Below, in pieces: positions 44,074 through 57,370 of a DNA stretch of 64,000 nt (position 1 is its first letter; the number at the start of each line of letters is the position of its first letter). A model generated the notes under the pieces. The model ran no database searches. It worked only from the letters and a program-made list of their open reading frames with translations, and had not been told where the DNA came from. The position numbers and the translations under genes were made by a program. The DNA comes from Cristatella mucedo (taxonomy: Eukaryota > Bryozoa > Phylactolaemata > Cristatellidae): contig WPIO01000023.1 of the NCBI GenBank assembly GCA_009760855.2, positions 4,943,501 through 5,007,500 of the forward strand, in the 5' to 3' direction.

Positions 44074-47000
44074 ATGCACTTTGCATCTCATGATTGACTA
44101 GGCAAGCCCGGTCTAGGTCACCACAACTTGGCACTCTAAACTATCCTACGTCCTACACCTTCAGCAGGCTCTCGTGGCTAAAATCTGGCCTACTTATGCG
44201 ACAATGCCCTCTCCCTCACCCCTTTTGGTATACTTCACTAAATGCTAATTGCCTCAGGTCTGCAAGTACTGCCATTTCAAAGGGTACCGTGGTCAAGTTC
44301 ACGTAAATGCATTTATAGGCACTAGGGCACACTTTTAAGTTGCTAACATGACAGCACACAATAATTGTGTAGTTAAATGTCTACAATTTCTATCGTGTAT
44401 ATGTCGGCTGCCTGGCGGCAGTCATAATCTATGCGATAGATTAATCTATCAAACCAGGAATAGGTTATGCCAAAGACTTAGCTGCACAATTGCCTTAATT
44501 ATAAGACGATCGGTTGGTTTTCAATCAAATTCAAGAAGTAAATTATCGTTATTACATGATCAGCTTTATTTTTAGCCGCCCTGTAGCTGGACCTTTATGT
44601 TGTCTTTTACAAGCCACGTCCTTATATATGAACACATACATTTTCGAGTGACCAGGGCAGTGCAGAACCAAAAGCAACCGTGACGTACCCCACTCACTAT
44701 CTATCTCTCTTTCTTTCTTTGTCTCTCTCCTCTCTCTTACTTTTCTCCTTATGTTGTTCACAAATAACGATCATTGAACTGTGGTGGTTAGATAACTTTG
44801 GCAGCAACCTCTTCGCACAGCATGTGAAATTGAAAATAACCGATCCTTTTCTGGCTACTTGGTGGGTCCTGATCAAATTTTCCATAATCAATCTGCCATA
44901 CCGGCCGACGAAGACAATCGTAGCCAACTGATGCATTCCCGAAGTGAAATAATGCAGCTGCAGCACTGGTACTGCACAAAATAGGAAGTGCCACGACGAC
45001 ATTCCTGCAGTCTGTCAGCAATAATTACAGTTCCTTCATTATAAAGCCATTGTGCTGCTGCCCAAGAAGGCTCAGTGCATAGCTCAGCAGCTCTGAGCAA
45101 CAGCAAGTAATCCGAGCTACAGCCGAGCTGAAGTGCAGCCACCTCCCACAAGATTGAGGTCACGGGACCTCTTCACTGGCGCCAGGATAGCACTAGAAAA
45201 GAGTTCACCGAGAGTGCACTAGTGTCCCCGCAGACAGCCGACATCACTCCTCTGCTGTTTAGAGCATGGGAGGGTGCTGAGCGCTTGCAGCCATTGTTGT
45301 TTGTCTCCCTTTCCGGTCCATCTCTGCTCGGTGGCCCCCTATGCCAGACATTTTTCAAAGGCCGATGCGTGCATGGCCCCAAGATAAGTCAGCTCGGTGG
45401 TGGCTGCTGTGCTCTGTGCTGATGTGCACTACGTGCTGATGTGCTGGCACTGTGTGCCTGTACATATGTATAGAGACGTTCACACGAATGTTCATCATGG
45501 TCAGACCAATCCAAACGGTAATGCTTTAGCCGTGGGACAGCAAGAAGCTACAAACAAGTGTGAAATGTTGGGCTGTCAGCTTCAATTACTAGTGCCGAAA
45601 TGAAGGACAATGCAGTGCAGTCAGTGATGGCCGAAGGCTAAAATTACCAGCCAGTAAATGGACTGAAACGGCATAAGTAGGATTGGAAATCAGTCGGCAA
45701 GAGAAGAACCTGATAATGAGAGATGGGAGACAGAAGAAGTGTCGAGAAAGAAAGAGATGATGGAATGAAGAGACAGAGAAAGACAAGAAAAGAGAGGTAA
45801 GAGAGAGCAGACAAAGAGCTCGAGGGAGAGAGAGTGCGATAAAGACAGATGGAGTGTGACATGGACAAAAGAGTGAAAGAGCCGATAATGACAACTGCAA
45901 TGGCAAATGGAACCAAAAATGCAAGTTTCAAGTTGCTCTTGTCTCTTCTAGGTCTTGAAATTTATGAGGTGAACGAAAATGTTTAAACCAGAGACTCCGG
46001 TGTCATACATAGGGTCTCTAGAGGCATGGTAATTGTAGCAGCAGCCCTGAGGCAGAAAGAAGCCAGAAGCATGTCGTACAATTGAGTCCCGGAAATATGT
46101 TTCTTGCAGAAGAGAAAATCGGCTATTAGTTCAAACCTAGCCACAAAATTGCCAGAGAATACATGCTTAGTCACCGTGTACCACCAATACGATATCAGCA
46201 TATGCAACAGAATTTTCATTACTGATGCTTTTTCACCAAAACCTGTCGCCAAGCATTGTAACTTGTAAAGTCTTGCTGAATAGAACCTGTTGTCGACTCA
46301 TCAGCTCGCAAGGCAGACGACATGTGCTTTAAGCGATCTTGCTTTGTTGTCAGGTGATACGAAACTCTGCACAGCGCCAAGGCTTTGCTAGATAAATTCG
46401 GCCATCGGTTCGACCAAATTACCCTTAACATCTCAAGTACGCCTCGAAATTATATGCCTTTGCACACAGTCTGAAAGGGGTGAATGTGCCACAGCTGTCC
46501 GAGAGTCAATTCCACATAACATCGAATGCACGTGCTGTACGTGCCTGCACTCGTATGAGCGATTGGATAGTTAAAAGTGCTCCAGACATGGCATTGGGCT
46601 ACTATGCACACCCATGCCGTAGAGATCCTTGGGCCCTCTGGCCTGTGCAGATAACATCTGCCAGGTTCAAGCGTATGCTTATCCTGATCGTACATTTTAA
46701 CCAAGTCTCGCGATTTCGAAATTATGCCTCGAAGCAGACGAGTATCGGAAAAGACAGCAGAGCTGAATCAATCATCATACTCCTGAATCAAGCTCCTCTT
46801 GGCGAGCTGCCAGCACACTTACTCTTAGTAAGTGATACGAGAATCTACAGAGCACCAGAGCTAGCCCAGCTGCCACTCAGCAGTGGTGAACTGAGCTGCA
46901 GGCCAAGGTGTAACGATTCCACAAGGCAAGAGGCAAACTCGTGTCATCCTCAGAAAGGCATCATACTCGTGCTGGCCTTTCGAAAGCCGTCGCGTTGCTA

Positions 47001-47588
47001 TGGCACTCGGCATTTTTTCCGCCCACACTTGGTGCAGCATTGCTCCAGAACGGCTGCAAACCATCGGTGCTCTAGAACGGCTGCAAACTATCGGCTCCCA
47101 AACTCGCCCGTGGATGAGACAGCCCTCTCTTTCTCGAGACCAAAAAGCAAATCCCCATTTTAGGCTACCAACCCTGTGAAGTGTAGACTACAGTTGTAGG
47201 GCCAACTTCAGGTCGTGTCGAGTTGTATCCACCTTGCGACCTTGTGATGGCACTGCGTCAGGTTTAAGCCTCACCCTTAGTCAAGTGGGCAATGTGGACC
47301 ACCCTGGTAGGAGTAAACTAACTGAAAAATCTTACTGTCAACAAGGTTGGATTCCGGGAAACTCTAGGCCCACGATCAGGAACACAAAGCACTCGACTTG
47401 AATGGGATATTTCGGAAAACTAACACCGTGAATACGGGTTGTTTCAAGCAGCTGAAAGAGCAGCATATGCCACGAGCCCCTTTACATTCTAAAAGTGAGT
47501 GTACACAAATGAGACCGCTGAAGCGTAATTGAATATTGTGATCGTCAGGCATGATCAACACATCAGCTACGGTGCAAGCCAAATAATA
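44071..47588. other. Unassigned 3.5-kb intronic stretch
   Basis: Includes a purine-rich GA-type segment at about 45690-45860 and a short tandem duplication near 47040-47095 (AGAACGGCTGCAAAC twice). A 227-codon plus-strand frame at 46480-47163 has no recognisable content. No gene is called. Confidence 0.35.
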
Positions 47589-47741
47589 ATAGATGATTTA
47601 AACAGCCTCGCGTGTGTACCGGCAGAATAGCCTTAACGGCTCTCACCACCACTTGCCAGTTTGACGATAAAGGATTCCCACTATAAGATTCGAACCCACA
47701 ACCTGGGTCGTGAAGAACGAACACCCATTTTTCTGGGCTAT
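47589..47741 (-). mobile_element. SINE-1 copy, degraded
   Basis: On the minus strand: B box GGGTTCGAATCTT, body with CAAGTGGTGGTGAGAGCCG, and tail with GCTGTTTAAATCATC. Confidence 0.82.
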
Positions 47742-48194
47742 ACAAGTACCAGCTGCTGCAGCTGTCACTACAGCCTCTCGGTGGATCAGACCGCTAGCAG
47801 GCACACTAACTAACCCACGCCCACAAGCTGAATCCCAGGCCAACTAGATACAGGCTAAACCAACACCGTCAAAACCACGGTCTCACCACAGCTCTTAGTC
47901 TTCAGGAGCACTTGGTAGCTAGTGTGGTTTCTGCCCAAAGACGTCGTGGGATTGGGAAAGCAATTATTGGTCGATAGCTGCTCGTGCACCGAAACCAAAT
48001 TCCACAGGCTCTACAACGACCTTGCCACAGCTGCACTGCTAGCATTGCCCAACAAAAAGCAGTAGCTGAAACCACAGCCATGATCTCTTCGAGGATAAGA
48101 AACGTTTTTTTTTTTCTTTTCGAAGATTGCTCTGATAGACATGTTCAAAGTCTTTTAGGCTTGAGCTCTATTTGTAGTTAAGCCCACTAAGGAG
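47742..48194. other. Unassigned intronic stretch
   Basis: No supported feature. Confidence 0.35.
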
Positions 48195-49889
48195 TGCTGT
48201 GATGGTTCATTGGAGATGGCTGTACCTTTGCTTTGATCCTTCCCAGCCCTCCAGCACGTCGAAATCTCTCAACTCCCGTACTGCATGTATGGATGACATT
48301 TGCACGTGGTTGACAGCAAATTTTCTTAAATCGAATGATGATAAAACTAACTTACTAGTTATGGGCAAGCCAAGTGTGATCCAGCAATTGGACAGGCTAA
48401 CGCTCAAAATCGGCTCTTCCAGCACATCTCCTGTCGAATCTGCACGAAATCTAGGTGTCATGTTCCAAATTTACTTTTCGTTAGACGATCACATCAGCTC
48501 CACAATCAAGTCTGCCAACTTTCAGCTACATAACAATTCCGAAATTCGGGCTTGCTCAGACATGGATACTAAATCTAAACTGGTCCATGCATTTGTGACA
48601 TCCAGTCGACTTCTGTAACTCAATGCTTGCTGTCCTACCGGCATGTGCAATCAGGCGCTTACAGCTGGTGCTAAACTCTGCAGCTAGGCTTTTCTGTCGT
48701 AAGCGTCACAGTTGCCACATCAAACCACTTCTCACAGGCTTGCACTGGCTACCAGTCAAGAAACGGATCGAATTCAAGGCTCTGTCGCTCACTTTTAGGT
48801 CCCTTCATTCTTCGGCTCCAGCCTACCTATCAGATCCTCTCCCCTATCTGGCCAAGCATCATACAACCCGCTTTTCGGAAACTGACTGTTTACCTATACC
48901 TCACATACTATACAAACCACAAATCCTTTGGAAACCGTGCATTTAGTTCGTATGCCCCCAAAGCCCAGAACTCACTCCCGACTTGCGTCACGACATCGAC
49001 TTGACCACATTTAAAAGAAATTAAAGATGCATCTATTTATGATAGCATTTAGTGGGTCCCTGTTATTCGACCTTTATGTGCTTATGCATGCAGTCACTGT
49101 GCACACTGCCACTGGTTGTAGGACATTTCCCCTCTGGACATTTCTCCCGGACATCTCCCCTGGTGAACCCTAGGACATTTCGCCCCGGGTTAGGACATTT
49201 CCCCCTATGTTGATGAATGTCTAACTAAGAATACAGATGTATAAATACGATCAAATGAAGTTCACGCTCTATTGAGATGAAATCAACCCAGTATAATTGG
49301 ATGGATAGATGGATTGAAGGATGGTTTCTAATGGAGCGAGCTACGGCTGCAGCTGCGTCTACAAGCTATACAGTTTGATCCTGCAGGAGTTCGGTCCCGC
49401 TCGACGCCGTGCCGCGAGTTCCTGCAAATGAGTGTGAAGCCTCTGAGGTTTACTGAGTATAACTCGATCTCAAGAGATCTCGTTATGCCCCAATACACAC
49501 TAATTAAAGTGCGGAATACGAGCAAGGGTGGATTTAGGCTGTGGAGGCCCAGCCTGCCCTAAACCCTAAATACTAAACCCCAAACGCCTAGACACTAAAC
49601 CCTAAAACATATACCCGGGGGAGTCCTACCCCGGGGGGGGGTTTGGAAATGTCCGGGGGGGGGGGGTTAACGACCAGGGGGAATGTCCGTGCCCCCTGCC
49701 ACTAACCACAATTGCATGCTAACCCTGTGCATGTCAACCCTAACCATATTACTCATGTTGTTTATCAAACATGGTACTACTCACCTTTTGATCGTGCTTT
49801 CTTACAGCAAATGTAAAGCACCTAGAACGAGATTGAGTTCTCTGAGAGTGCTTTATCAAGTGTCATTTTTATGATTATGATTATTATTA
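48195..49889 (+). mobile_element. LINE A interrupted by a DNA transposon
   Basis: The frame 48199-48618 contains FDPSQPSSTS, DDICTWLTANFLKSNDDKTN, ESARNLGVMFQ and TKSKLVHAFVTS; a frameshift leads to ACAIRRLQLVLNSAARLFCR and LPVKKRIEFKALSLTFRS. The 3-prime untranslated region is split by the insertion at 49114-49695 and resumes at CTGCCACTAACCACA, ending in a LINE A tail at about 49889. The copy starts just after the catalytic motif. Confidence 0.9.
49114..49695. mobile_element. hAT-like non-autonomous element, 8-bp duplication
   Basis: The 582-bp insert is flanked by CTGCCACT at 49106-49113 and 49696-49703. Both ends carry GGACATT(T/C)CCCC in inverse orientation (49121 and about 49676-49687), and the left end repeats GGACATTTC-type units four or more times. 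The interior has CCCTAAA-type repeats (49557-49601) and G runs. No transposase is present. An 8-bp duplication fits the hAT superfamily, among others. Confidence 0.75.
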
Positions 49890-52800
49890 TGGTGTGGTCA
49901 GAAATGACTGGGTCATTTTCGCAATCTATCAGATCTTGAAAAGTACCTGTGTCCATCTGTTTTGAAGCCGCGCGAATTTTCTCGCGAATAATTTGGCTTT
50001 GTTGCACAAATGTTGCATAGATTTTAGCCTTTTACCAAAACTTGCCATTTTGTTCGACATTTAAAATTTTTGAGCAGGTTTATTGCAGATTGTGGCCTTA
50101 CCATCCTTGCATTTTAGCTGGCCTTACTTGTAACTTATAGTTTATGCACCTACCAAGAAGCCTCTTAGCCACTGGAGCAGCAAGTCATCGGACTTGCTTG
50201 TCTCAATGTCATGCAAACACCAATGGGGCAGTCGTGCAACATGCAGCTCACCCCAGGAGCTTGACAGCAGTGATGGTCATCGACTGCGTTCTGCAACCGA
50301 AGCTTCGTAAAACTACAGCACGGGTTTCGGCTGACTTGAGCTACCTGACAGACAGGTGTCACTGCGGCCGTCCTACCACTCACACTCTCAGTTCCACCTA
50401 TAACAAGTGCCCCTAGGGGAATGGGGGTTGAAGATTTTTACAAGGATATCCACGAGGTCAATCTCTGGGGCCAATCGGTGCTTCAAAATGCTTGATGTTG
50501 ACTAAAGACAGGCTCCTCCCTGACGAGATGCAAAGCAAACTATTATTTTGGCACTTATTATGACACAGCAAAATACTATCTTGTCACTTAAATAATAGGA
50601 ATAGCCAGCCAAATGCTGACATAGGCTGGAATTAGAGACCACCCTGATCCAAAAAAATATTAGTGGTACCGGGTGTCGACAAAAGCAGACAAGATGAAGG
50701 AATCTTCAAATATGATCTATCCCAATCATACTCAGATAGAGAAGACTGGGATAATTCGAGATAGAGCAAGTGAATAGGCTTTAGCCAACCAAGAACATTC
50801 AGCACACGAGAAACAATTTGACAAAAAAATAAGAAGCGATGCTAATTGTGGCGCACCTTCAAGTTAGTTTAGTACAATGACTTTTGTCTTTGTAATATCT
50901 ACAGGAAAAAATGTTTTGGATAGCCAACAACAGAAAACATCGCTGCAAATCAATTAATGAGATGCAAAGGGAAGGAAAATAAATGAATGTTTCCAAAACA
51001 TTAATTCACCGTCAATATCGTGAGCACTAGCAGTCTCGCAAAGTAAACTCAAGATCAGTGCTCTGTGTCCATGCTTGCTTATCTAATAAATGGCCACTGG
51101 TGAGTGCTTACCAATGCAATCTACTGCCATGTGTGTTTTAGAAGCTTCATCGACCTCATATATTCATATCATCGCCCATTGCTTACACTAGCACCCCTGA
51201 GCATGCTAAGTGCGACCTTCTTGAGCTTAGTACTCCATAGCTTGATTATGAGAGTCAAACAGGGAGATTGCAGCTGCCACCCCTCCTAAAGTGAGTGAAC
51301 TAGCCTGACTGCACTACTGAGGTGCAGAGATGCAAAACGCAAGCAGCGGATGGTGTACAGTGAATACAGCCGGGCTGGTTTCCGCTACGTAAGGACAGCC
51401 GTGGGCATAGGCGATGTGTTAAACAAGTCTTTGCCTCCTTTTGGATCGATCTGAGAGGGATGTGGCAAACAGATTTGCTGCCGGACATGCCCCTCTGCCT
51501 CTACATTAGGCAAGCCCAAGGTAAGGTTCCAGGTCGGACAATCTCGTAGGTCTAATCCTGCCAAGGCCTATGAAGAGTCAAAGGGGGCTGCATATCACTA
51601 AAAACTGTCGCCCATTAAACAACGAGCACGAAACCCAGAGAGCACCAGGATCTGGCATAGACAGTCCTCTCAGAGCCTCGAAGCATGTAGATTGTTCTCT
51701 CTGACATTGGAGGCAGCAAAGCTGGTTTCTGTACACTAACTTCATTTCAGCAATGCCTCAAAAAATACAAAGGCGACCACAAGTAAACTGCCTTACTCGA
51801 TGGTGCAGTTACGAATAATTGTAATGCACATTGCATGCGCTGGTGAATTGCTGTTTTGGTGATCGTACGTAGTGCTAGCAGCACCTTGGAGGAAGCAGCT
51901 CGACCACAATGAAGCAGCTGGCGAGAGATACAATTTCAGAATAGCCAATAGAATCCTCGTGGTGCTGCCGATCTACCGATACAGCTTACGAACACAAGAA
52001 TTTCAGTCAATAGTATCACATATAAGCATGCATATACTGGCATTGGAAGTACCTCCTACAAAATGATTTGGTGATCTCAGAGTGCTACACGAAAAATGTA
52101 TTATTAATTTTGAATGCACACATGCATCACATAAACAATGCACACATTCAATATACTCATGACACTGTGCAGCCACACTGCAAGTGCACATGCCAAGGTA
52201 ATATCCTTGCATACATAAGTGAACGTGTAATCGTGTGCAGTCTAGACAAGTATGACACGTTGCTGTTATTGGGATAACTGCAGAGCCCATTCGTGCATTC
52301 CATCGATGAGAGCATGGTTCTGCAAATACAATCAAGCTCTGCTGCTACTGGTGCTAGTGTTGATCATTCTGGACTGCTAAGTGAAATCCCAGCCAACCTC
52401 TGCTCCCACCAGCCCCTCCAGAGAGAGGGGGCCTGTCCAGAAACCTTACTCCTTAGCTATTTTAGGACATGTAACAAACGTGGCAGCTGTGCCGGGTATC
52501 CGACCAAAAGGAACTTCGACCGTGTGGGTGGCAAGGGCTTAAATGAAACGATTACTTGGCAGAGCTGTTGTAGCAGGCATCGACTGCAGATAAGTGGTCG
52601 GCCTAGGTCAAGCAGCCTTTTCCAGTGGCAACACGACGAGCTGATGATGTCGTACCTAAAGGCCCACTTTTAACAGACACAGGAGCAGCCATTATTAGGC
52701 TGGCAGTGCTGCACCACGAACCGGTATTGGTTGGTACCTGAGACAGTGAAATCAAATGACAGAAGCCAGACGAACAGTAATTTCAAGATGACAAGACACT

Positions 52801-53281
52801 CAGGGACAGCCAAGCTAACTGCAAGGGAAGTCCTCACTTGCACGTGGTCCAGAAGCAGCTGATAACAACTCAGGAGGACGAACAATCAAAGCACCGTTTA
52901 CAGTGTGCATGTATGTGCATGTGCATGCACAAGGCAACAGCCCAGAAGAGGGCATGCACAGCAGCTGGGCGTACTTATTAGGCATACTGAAATATGTCAT
53001 GGAGCAAATAGTTCCAAATAGGAGAGGTGGGCACCACGAGGGGTTGCCGAGCACTCGGTAGCCAGTACTTCAAGTGATGCTGTTGGTGAGCTTTTTCGTT
53101 AATGGTTAACAGCCGACGATGTAGCAACCGATGGCTACCCAATTGCATGCCAGCTGTGAGGCCAATCCTCTCAGAGGTCAGACACGCCCAAAAAAAAACC
53201 TCGCCAGTCTTGTTGTGGCAGACAGAGGACACTTCTCTCCTGCTGCTTGGGCTAAGACTTTCTTTTTTGCCTGCCATTCGG
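49890..53281. other. Unassigned 3.4-kb intronic stretch
   Basis: No repeat family or convincing exon recognised on either strand. Confidence 0.35.
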
Positions 53282-53361
53282 CCTGATCAGAACTCTTCTC
53301 TCAGCCTCTCTCTATCTTTCTCGCTGTCTCTGTCTGCCTCTCTCTCCCTCTCTCTCTCTCT
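53282..53361 (+). repeat. CT-rich microsatellite, left part
   Basis: TCTCT-type repeats running straight into the SINE tail. Confidence 0.85.
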
Positions 53362-53465
53362 CTAGCTGATTTAAGAGCCTCTTTTTGCATAGAGGCACAA
53401 GAGCCTTAAAGGCTATCACCACTGCTTGCAGTGGCAATAAAGGATCGGCCACCTCAGGATTCCAA
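53362..53465 (-). mobile_element. SINE-1 fragment inside a CT repeat
   Basis: On the minus strand the body (GCAAGCAGTGGTGATAGCC) and the tail (AAATCAGCTAG) are clear. The head is missing, and CTCTCTCTCCC resumes right after it. Confidence 0.82.
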
Positions 53466-53805
53466 CTCTCTCTCCCTGTGTCTTTGTCTGCCTCTTGTCT
53501 CTCTCCCTCCCCCAACGATGTCATAACCTGACTGTGTAGTTAACCATTAATGAGCATGCTCGCCAACAAGTGCTGAACACTGCCGATTTCTACCTGCTCA
53601 GAAGAAACTGCAGAAATGTTTCAACCACTCTGCTTAACTGCAACGCTATTGAGTCATTAATTGCTATGAGTCCTTTGCTGTCTGCTGCCGTGCCGTGTAA
53701 TCGCCTTTGCGGTTCTCACGAATTCACACCATAAGGGATGTTGGGCTTTTGGCAGCTGTACCACGACTCAGTGTGGCCTATCAGTCTGCTATCCTTTGGC
53801 GTTAA
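53466..53805. other. Unassigned stretch
   Basis: The CT-rich sequence fades by about 53520; nothing else is visible. Confidence 0.35.
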
Positions 53806-53966
53806 TAAAATAATATAGTTCATTTGCATAGCGCCCTAAGAGAACTTAATCACTAATCAGGCGCTTCACATGTGCCTCGGGGCTCTAGCCCACGACCTCA
53901 GCCAGACCTTGGTCGGAGGGAGCACCATAACACCTTAACACCTTAACCGCTGGATCAAACCAGCGT
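53806..53966 (-). mobile_element. SINE-2 copy
   Basis: On the minus strand, an A-box-like segment (CCAGCGGTTAAGGTGTTAAG) and a B-box-like GGGCTAGAGCCCC lead directly into GTGAAGCGCCTGATTAGTG and AGGGCGCTATGCAAATG, the LINE A-type tail. Confidence 0.78.
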
Positions 53967-54449
53967 TCTTGCCCCTCGTCAAGAGCTCTCGACGCTTGTG
54001 GGGTAGCACCACATTTTCCCGTCGAACACGACTCGCTACTTACTTTCGCTTCGGGAGGAAGAGCTCCTATCACTGCTTGCCACAATGGTTGCCGGTTGCT
54101 ATATTGCATTGCTACAAGCCAGTGGAATCGACGGCACCGCTGGCGGCTGGCTCGGGCAGCAGCAGAACGACGCGAAGAAAGTTACCAGTCCGAGTAGGCA
54201 GTGCAGCTATGCCCGTGCCATTTATTTCAAAGAAGCGAGCAAACGGGAACCAAAATTAAGGTCAGCGATCCGTCTACTTTTCTTATGACACCGCCGGCAG
54301 TGCCTGAGTCAGAGACGTCTAAGCAAAAAGTGAGGAACAGGGATCCTCGGACAGCCAGCCGGCTCCAAGGCTCGCGAGGAGCTCGGGTCCTGCAGCCACG
54401 AGTGGCTCGCTGCTATGCACGCCCTTCCCACCAGTAAAGCCGTGTTATG

Positions 54450-54450
<1 letters not shown>
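53967..54450. other. Unassigned GC-moderate stretch
   Basis: Overlapping plus-strand frames of 67-96 codons; none recognisable. Confidence 0.3.
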
Positions 54451-54539
<89 letters not shown>

Positions 54540-54540
54540 G
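54451..54540 (+). repeat. (GT)n followed by (AT)n microsatellite
   Basis: A GT run at about 54451-54510 and a TATATA run at about 54515-54540. Confidence 0.95.
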
Positions 54541-54884
54541 TATAACATTTATATTATAATATGTAAAGCCGAGTAAGCTCGCTGAAAGGCTGGAGCCAGC
54601 CGCAGCTACTGCACACTCTCTAGCCCGATCGGCAGGAAAAGTTCAGGAAGCGCACTGCCAGCCGAATCTTAAGAGTTAATGCTGCAGGAGGTAATCTCTC
54701 ATTTCATGGAAGCCCAGCTTTACTTAAGATAAGTAAACAATATCGCACGAATGCTGATGGAGGCTTGGCTCAAGTCTTTCAGATGATTTTAACTTAAGAG
54801 AATTAAACAATGTCGTGAAGAGAATATTTACAGTAGTGTAGTTAAAACTAAGGCTTGATTGTCGATGCAGTCACGGATCGCACG
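54541..54884. other. Unassigned stretch
   Basis: No supported feature. Confidence 0.35.
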
Positions 54885-55660
54885 ATAATAATGATAATAA
54901 TAATAATAATGTACTTGATAAAGCGCCCTCAGAGAACTTAATCTCTTTCTAGGCGCTTACATTTGCTGCAAAGGGAAATACAATTGAATGGTAAGTAAAA
55001 TCATGCATGAAAAACAAACAAAATGAATAACATGGTTAGGGGTGACATGCACAGGGTCAGCATGCAAATGTGGTTAGTGGCAGCATGCACAGTGTCAGCA
55101 CGCATAAGCACATCAAGGACGAATCACAGGGACCCACTAAATGCTGTCCTAAATAGGTGTGTTTTTAAGTTCCTTTTAAATGTGGTCAGGTCAGGGGATG
55201 TTCTGACGCAGGTCGGGAGGGAGTTCCAGGCTTTGGGAACATGCGAACTAAATGCACGGTCTCCAAAGGATTTAAGGTTTGTACGAGGTATTTGTAGACT
55301 GTTGGATTCCGAAAAGCGGGTGGTACGATGGTTGGCCTGATGGGGGAGTATGTCGGAGAGATAAACTGGAGCTATAGAATGAAGGGACCTAAAAGTGAGC
55401 GACAAAACCTTGAAGTCAATCCGTTGCTTGACTGGTAGCCAGTGCAGGTCGGCGAGAAGTGGAGTAATGTGGCAACTGCGACGCTCACGACAGACAAGCC
55501 TAGCTGCAGAGTTTTGCACAAGCTGCAATCGCCTGATCGTACATGCTGGTAGGCCAGTAAGCAGTGAGTTGCAGAAGTCAAGACGAGATGTCACGAATGC
55601 ATGGACCAACTTAGACGTGGTATCCTTATCTAAACAAGCCCGAATTTCTTTCAGGCAGAT
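54885..55660 (-). mobile_element. LINE A, best-preserved 3-prime copy
   Basis: The minus-strand frame 55609-55124 is open for 161 codons: VHAFVTSRLDFCNSLLTGLP, RRLQLVQNSAARLVCRERRS, LADLHWLPVKQRIDFKVLSL, PTNLKSFG-like and KTHLFRTAFSGSL, then a stop. The untranslated region and (ATT)n tail follow. It serves as the reference for the interrupted copies. Confidence 0.94.
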
Positions 55661-56721
55661 GAAGGGCAGCCAGACGGGCTAAATTCACTTGGCTGTTGCT
55701 CTTGCTGCTAACGCTGACGGCGACGGCGACAATAAGCTACACTTTGTATTGTACATTTTGTATCGCTTTCGCCTCTTAACCGAGGAGTTTAGGTCAGACA
55801 GCAGAATAGCACGGACTTGATGTCGGAGGTTGTCAAAAAAGCGATGTAAATAAAAATAAATCGAATCTCAATATTTCACACCTACTAGAGCTCAGAATCA
55901 GAATCAAGAACAGAAAACCCCACAGGTTGCATTAAATGAAAACTTGAGTTGCTGTTTTCCTTAATCCAGCTGAGGTACAATGAATACACACCCACAGTAT
56001 AATCAGTATGCTATAATGTATGCTATAATGCAGTATGCTGGGAGTAAGCAGCTTCGTGGAATATGTTAGCTAACCTTAAAAGAATACAAGCACTATTTCT
56101 GTACTTTCTATCTATAGCCAAAAAGTGGTTCTGATAAAAAATATGCCGAGTATTTAGTGAGACAGCAGCAGGTAGTGTCTGCCATCTCCTTGACTTGCAA
56201 CATCACTGCTAAAGGTATACCCCAGACTGGTAACTGTGTCCAGACATACTGGCTAATTTCAAAAGAGCTCTTCATTCGTCGCGTTAGAATTTCCAGCCTG
56301 AGTCTGAAACCCCATTACGAAAATGCGAAGCAGTTGGTCACGTGACTGTTTCTCCAGCTTCATCTCACCTCAAGCAAATACTCTGTCCGTGTTGTAGGAG
56401 TATATGTCGTATGCTCGGCGGAAGAAACGCGTTTTAGATATACAAAAATGCACACAGAGACTTTGTGTTAAGCCATATTTAAATACCATAGGTGTACACC
56501 CCGATGAGCACTCTCAGCAGGACAGAAGAGGGCCAATGAGCACTTACTGGGGGAGGCGAGCCGGGAATAGGGTAGCATCAAGCCTACTTCCTCCATTAAA
56601 CAAGGTGGCATGCCCCAGAAAGAGAACGTCCCATCAGACGTTTCCGATAGCAGGAGTTCGGCCAATGGGTCTTTGGCTGGAGACACTTCGGCAGACCACT
56701 CCCGGAATCGACCTCTTTGAT
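55661..56721. other. Unassigned intronic stretch
   Basis: No supported gene or repeat. Confidence 0.35.
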
Positions 56722-56907
56722 CACATCTGCATGCTGACCCTGTGCATGTCACCCCTAACCACGTTGTTCATGCTGTTTATCAAGCATGATATTACTCACG
56801 ATTCAATCACGTTTCTCTTTGCAGCAAATGTAAAGCGCCAAGGAAGAGATTGAGTTCTCTGAGGGCACTTTATCAAGTGCATTATTATTATTACTACTAT
56901 TATTAGA
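56722..56907 (+). mobile_element. LINE A 3-prime untranslated fragment and tail
   Basis: CATGCTGACCCTGTGCATGT, then AAATGTAAAGCGCCAAGGAAG, then an ATT-type run. Confidence 0.9.
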
Positions 56908-57181
56908 TCCCGATCTTTCACATCGAAAGCCCCCTTCTGGCACGGCTTTCACTAAGAATCCAAATGCGAGAAGTCCGAGTTAAGCAGCATGCACGATAAA
57001 GTCAGTGAAGTATGCTGCTGTGCCTTTAACTATCCTTTCCTTTCGGAGATCGTGCACGTGCAGTTCGTATGCACCCAAAGCATGAATGCACTCTATCGGT
57101 TGACATCACGACCCCTTAGATTGACGAAACTTCAAGCAAAGCTATCGACTGGCATCACTGGCGTCGTGTGTGTGTGTGTAA

Positions 57182-57296
57182 AAATTCATTTGCATAGCAG
57201 CATCAGATAATTTAATTTGTCTCTTGAATTGACGGCACCGGTCTGCATTGACGGCACCGGTCTGAACAGCAATTTCAATTGTCTACCCCACAAATG

Positions 57297-57370
<74 letters not shown>

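Noticed and set aside
46480-47163. 227-codon plus-strand frame in intron 1
   Set aside because: No recognisable motif, no splice support, and a tandem duplication (AGAACGGCTGCAAAC) makes it look non-coding. It should be revisited if transcripts map there.
49557-49601. Interstitial telomere
   Set aside because: Only a few degenerate CCCTAAA-like units, all inside a transposon with a target-site duplication.
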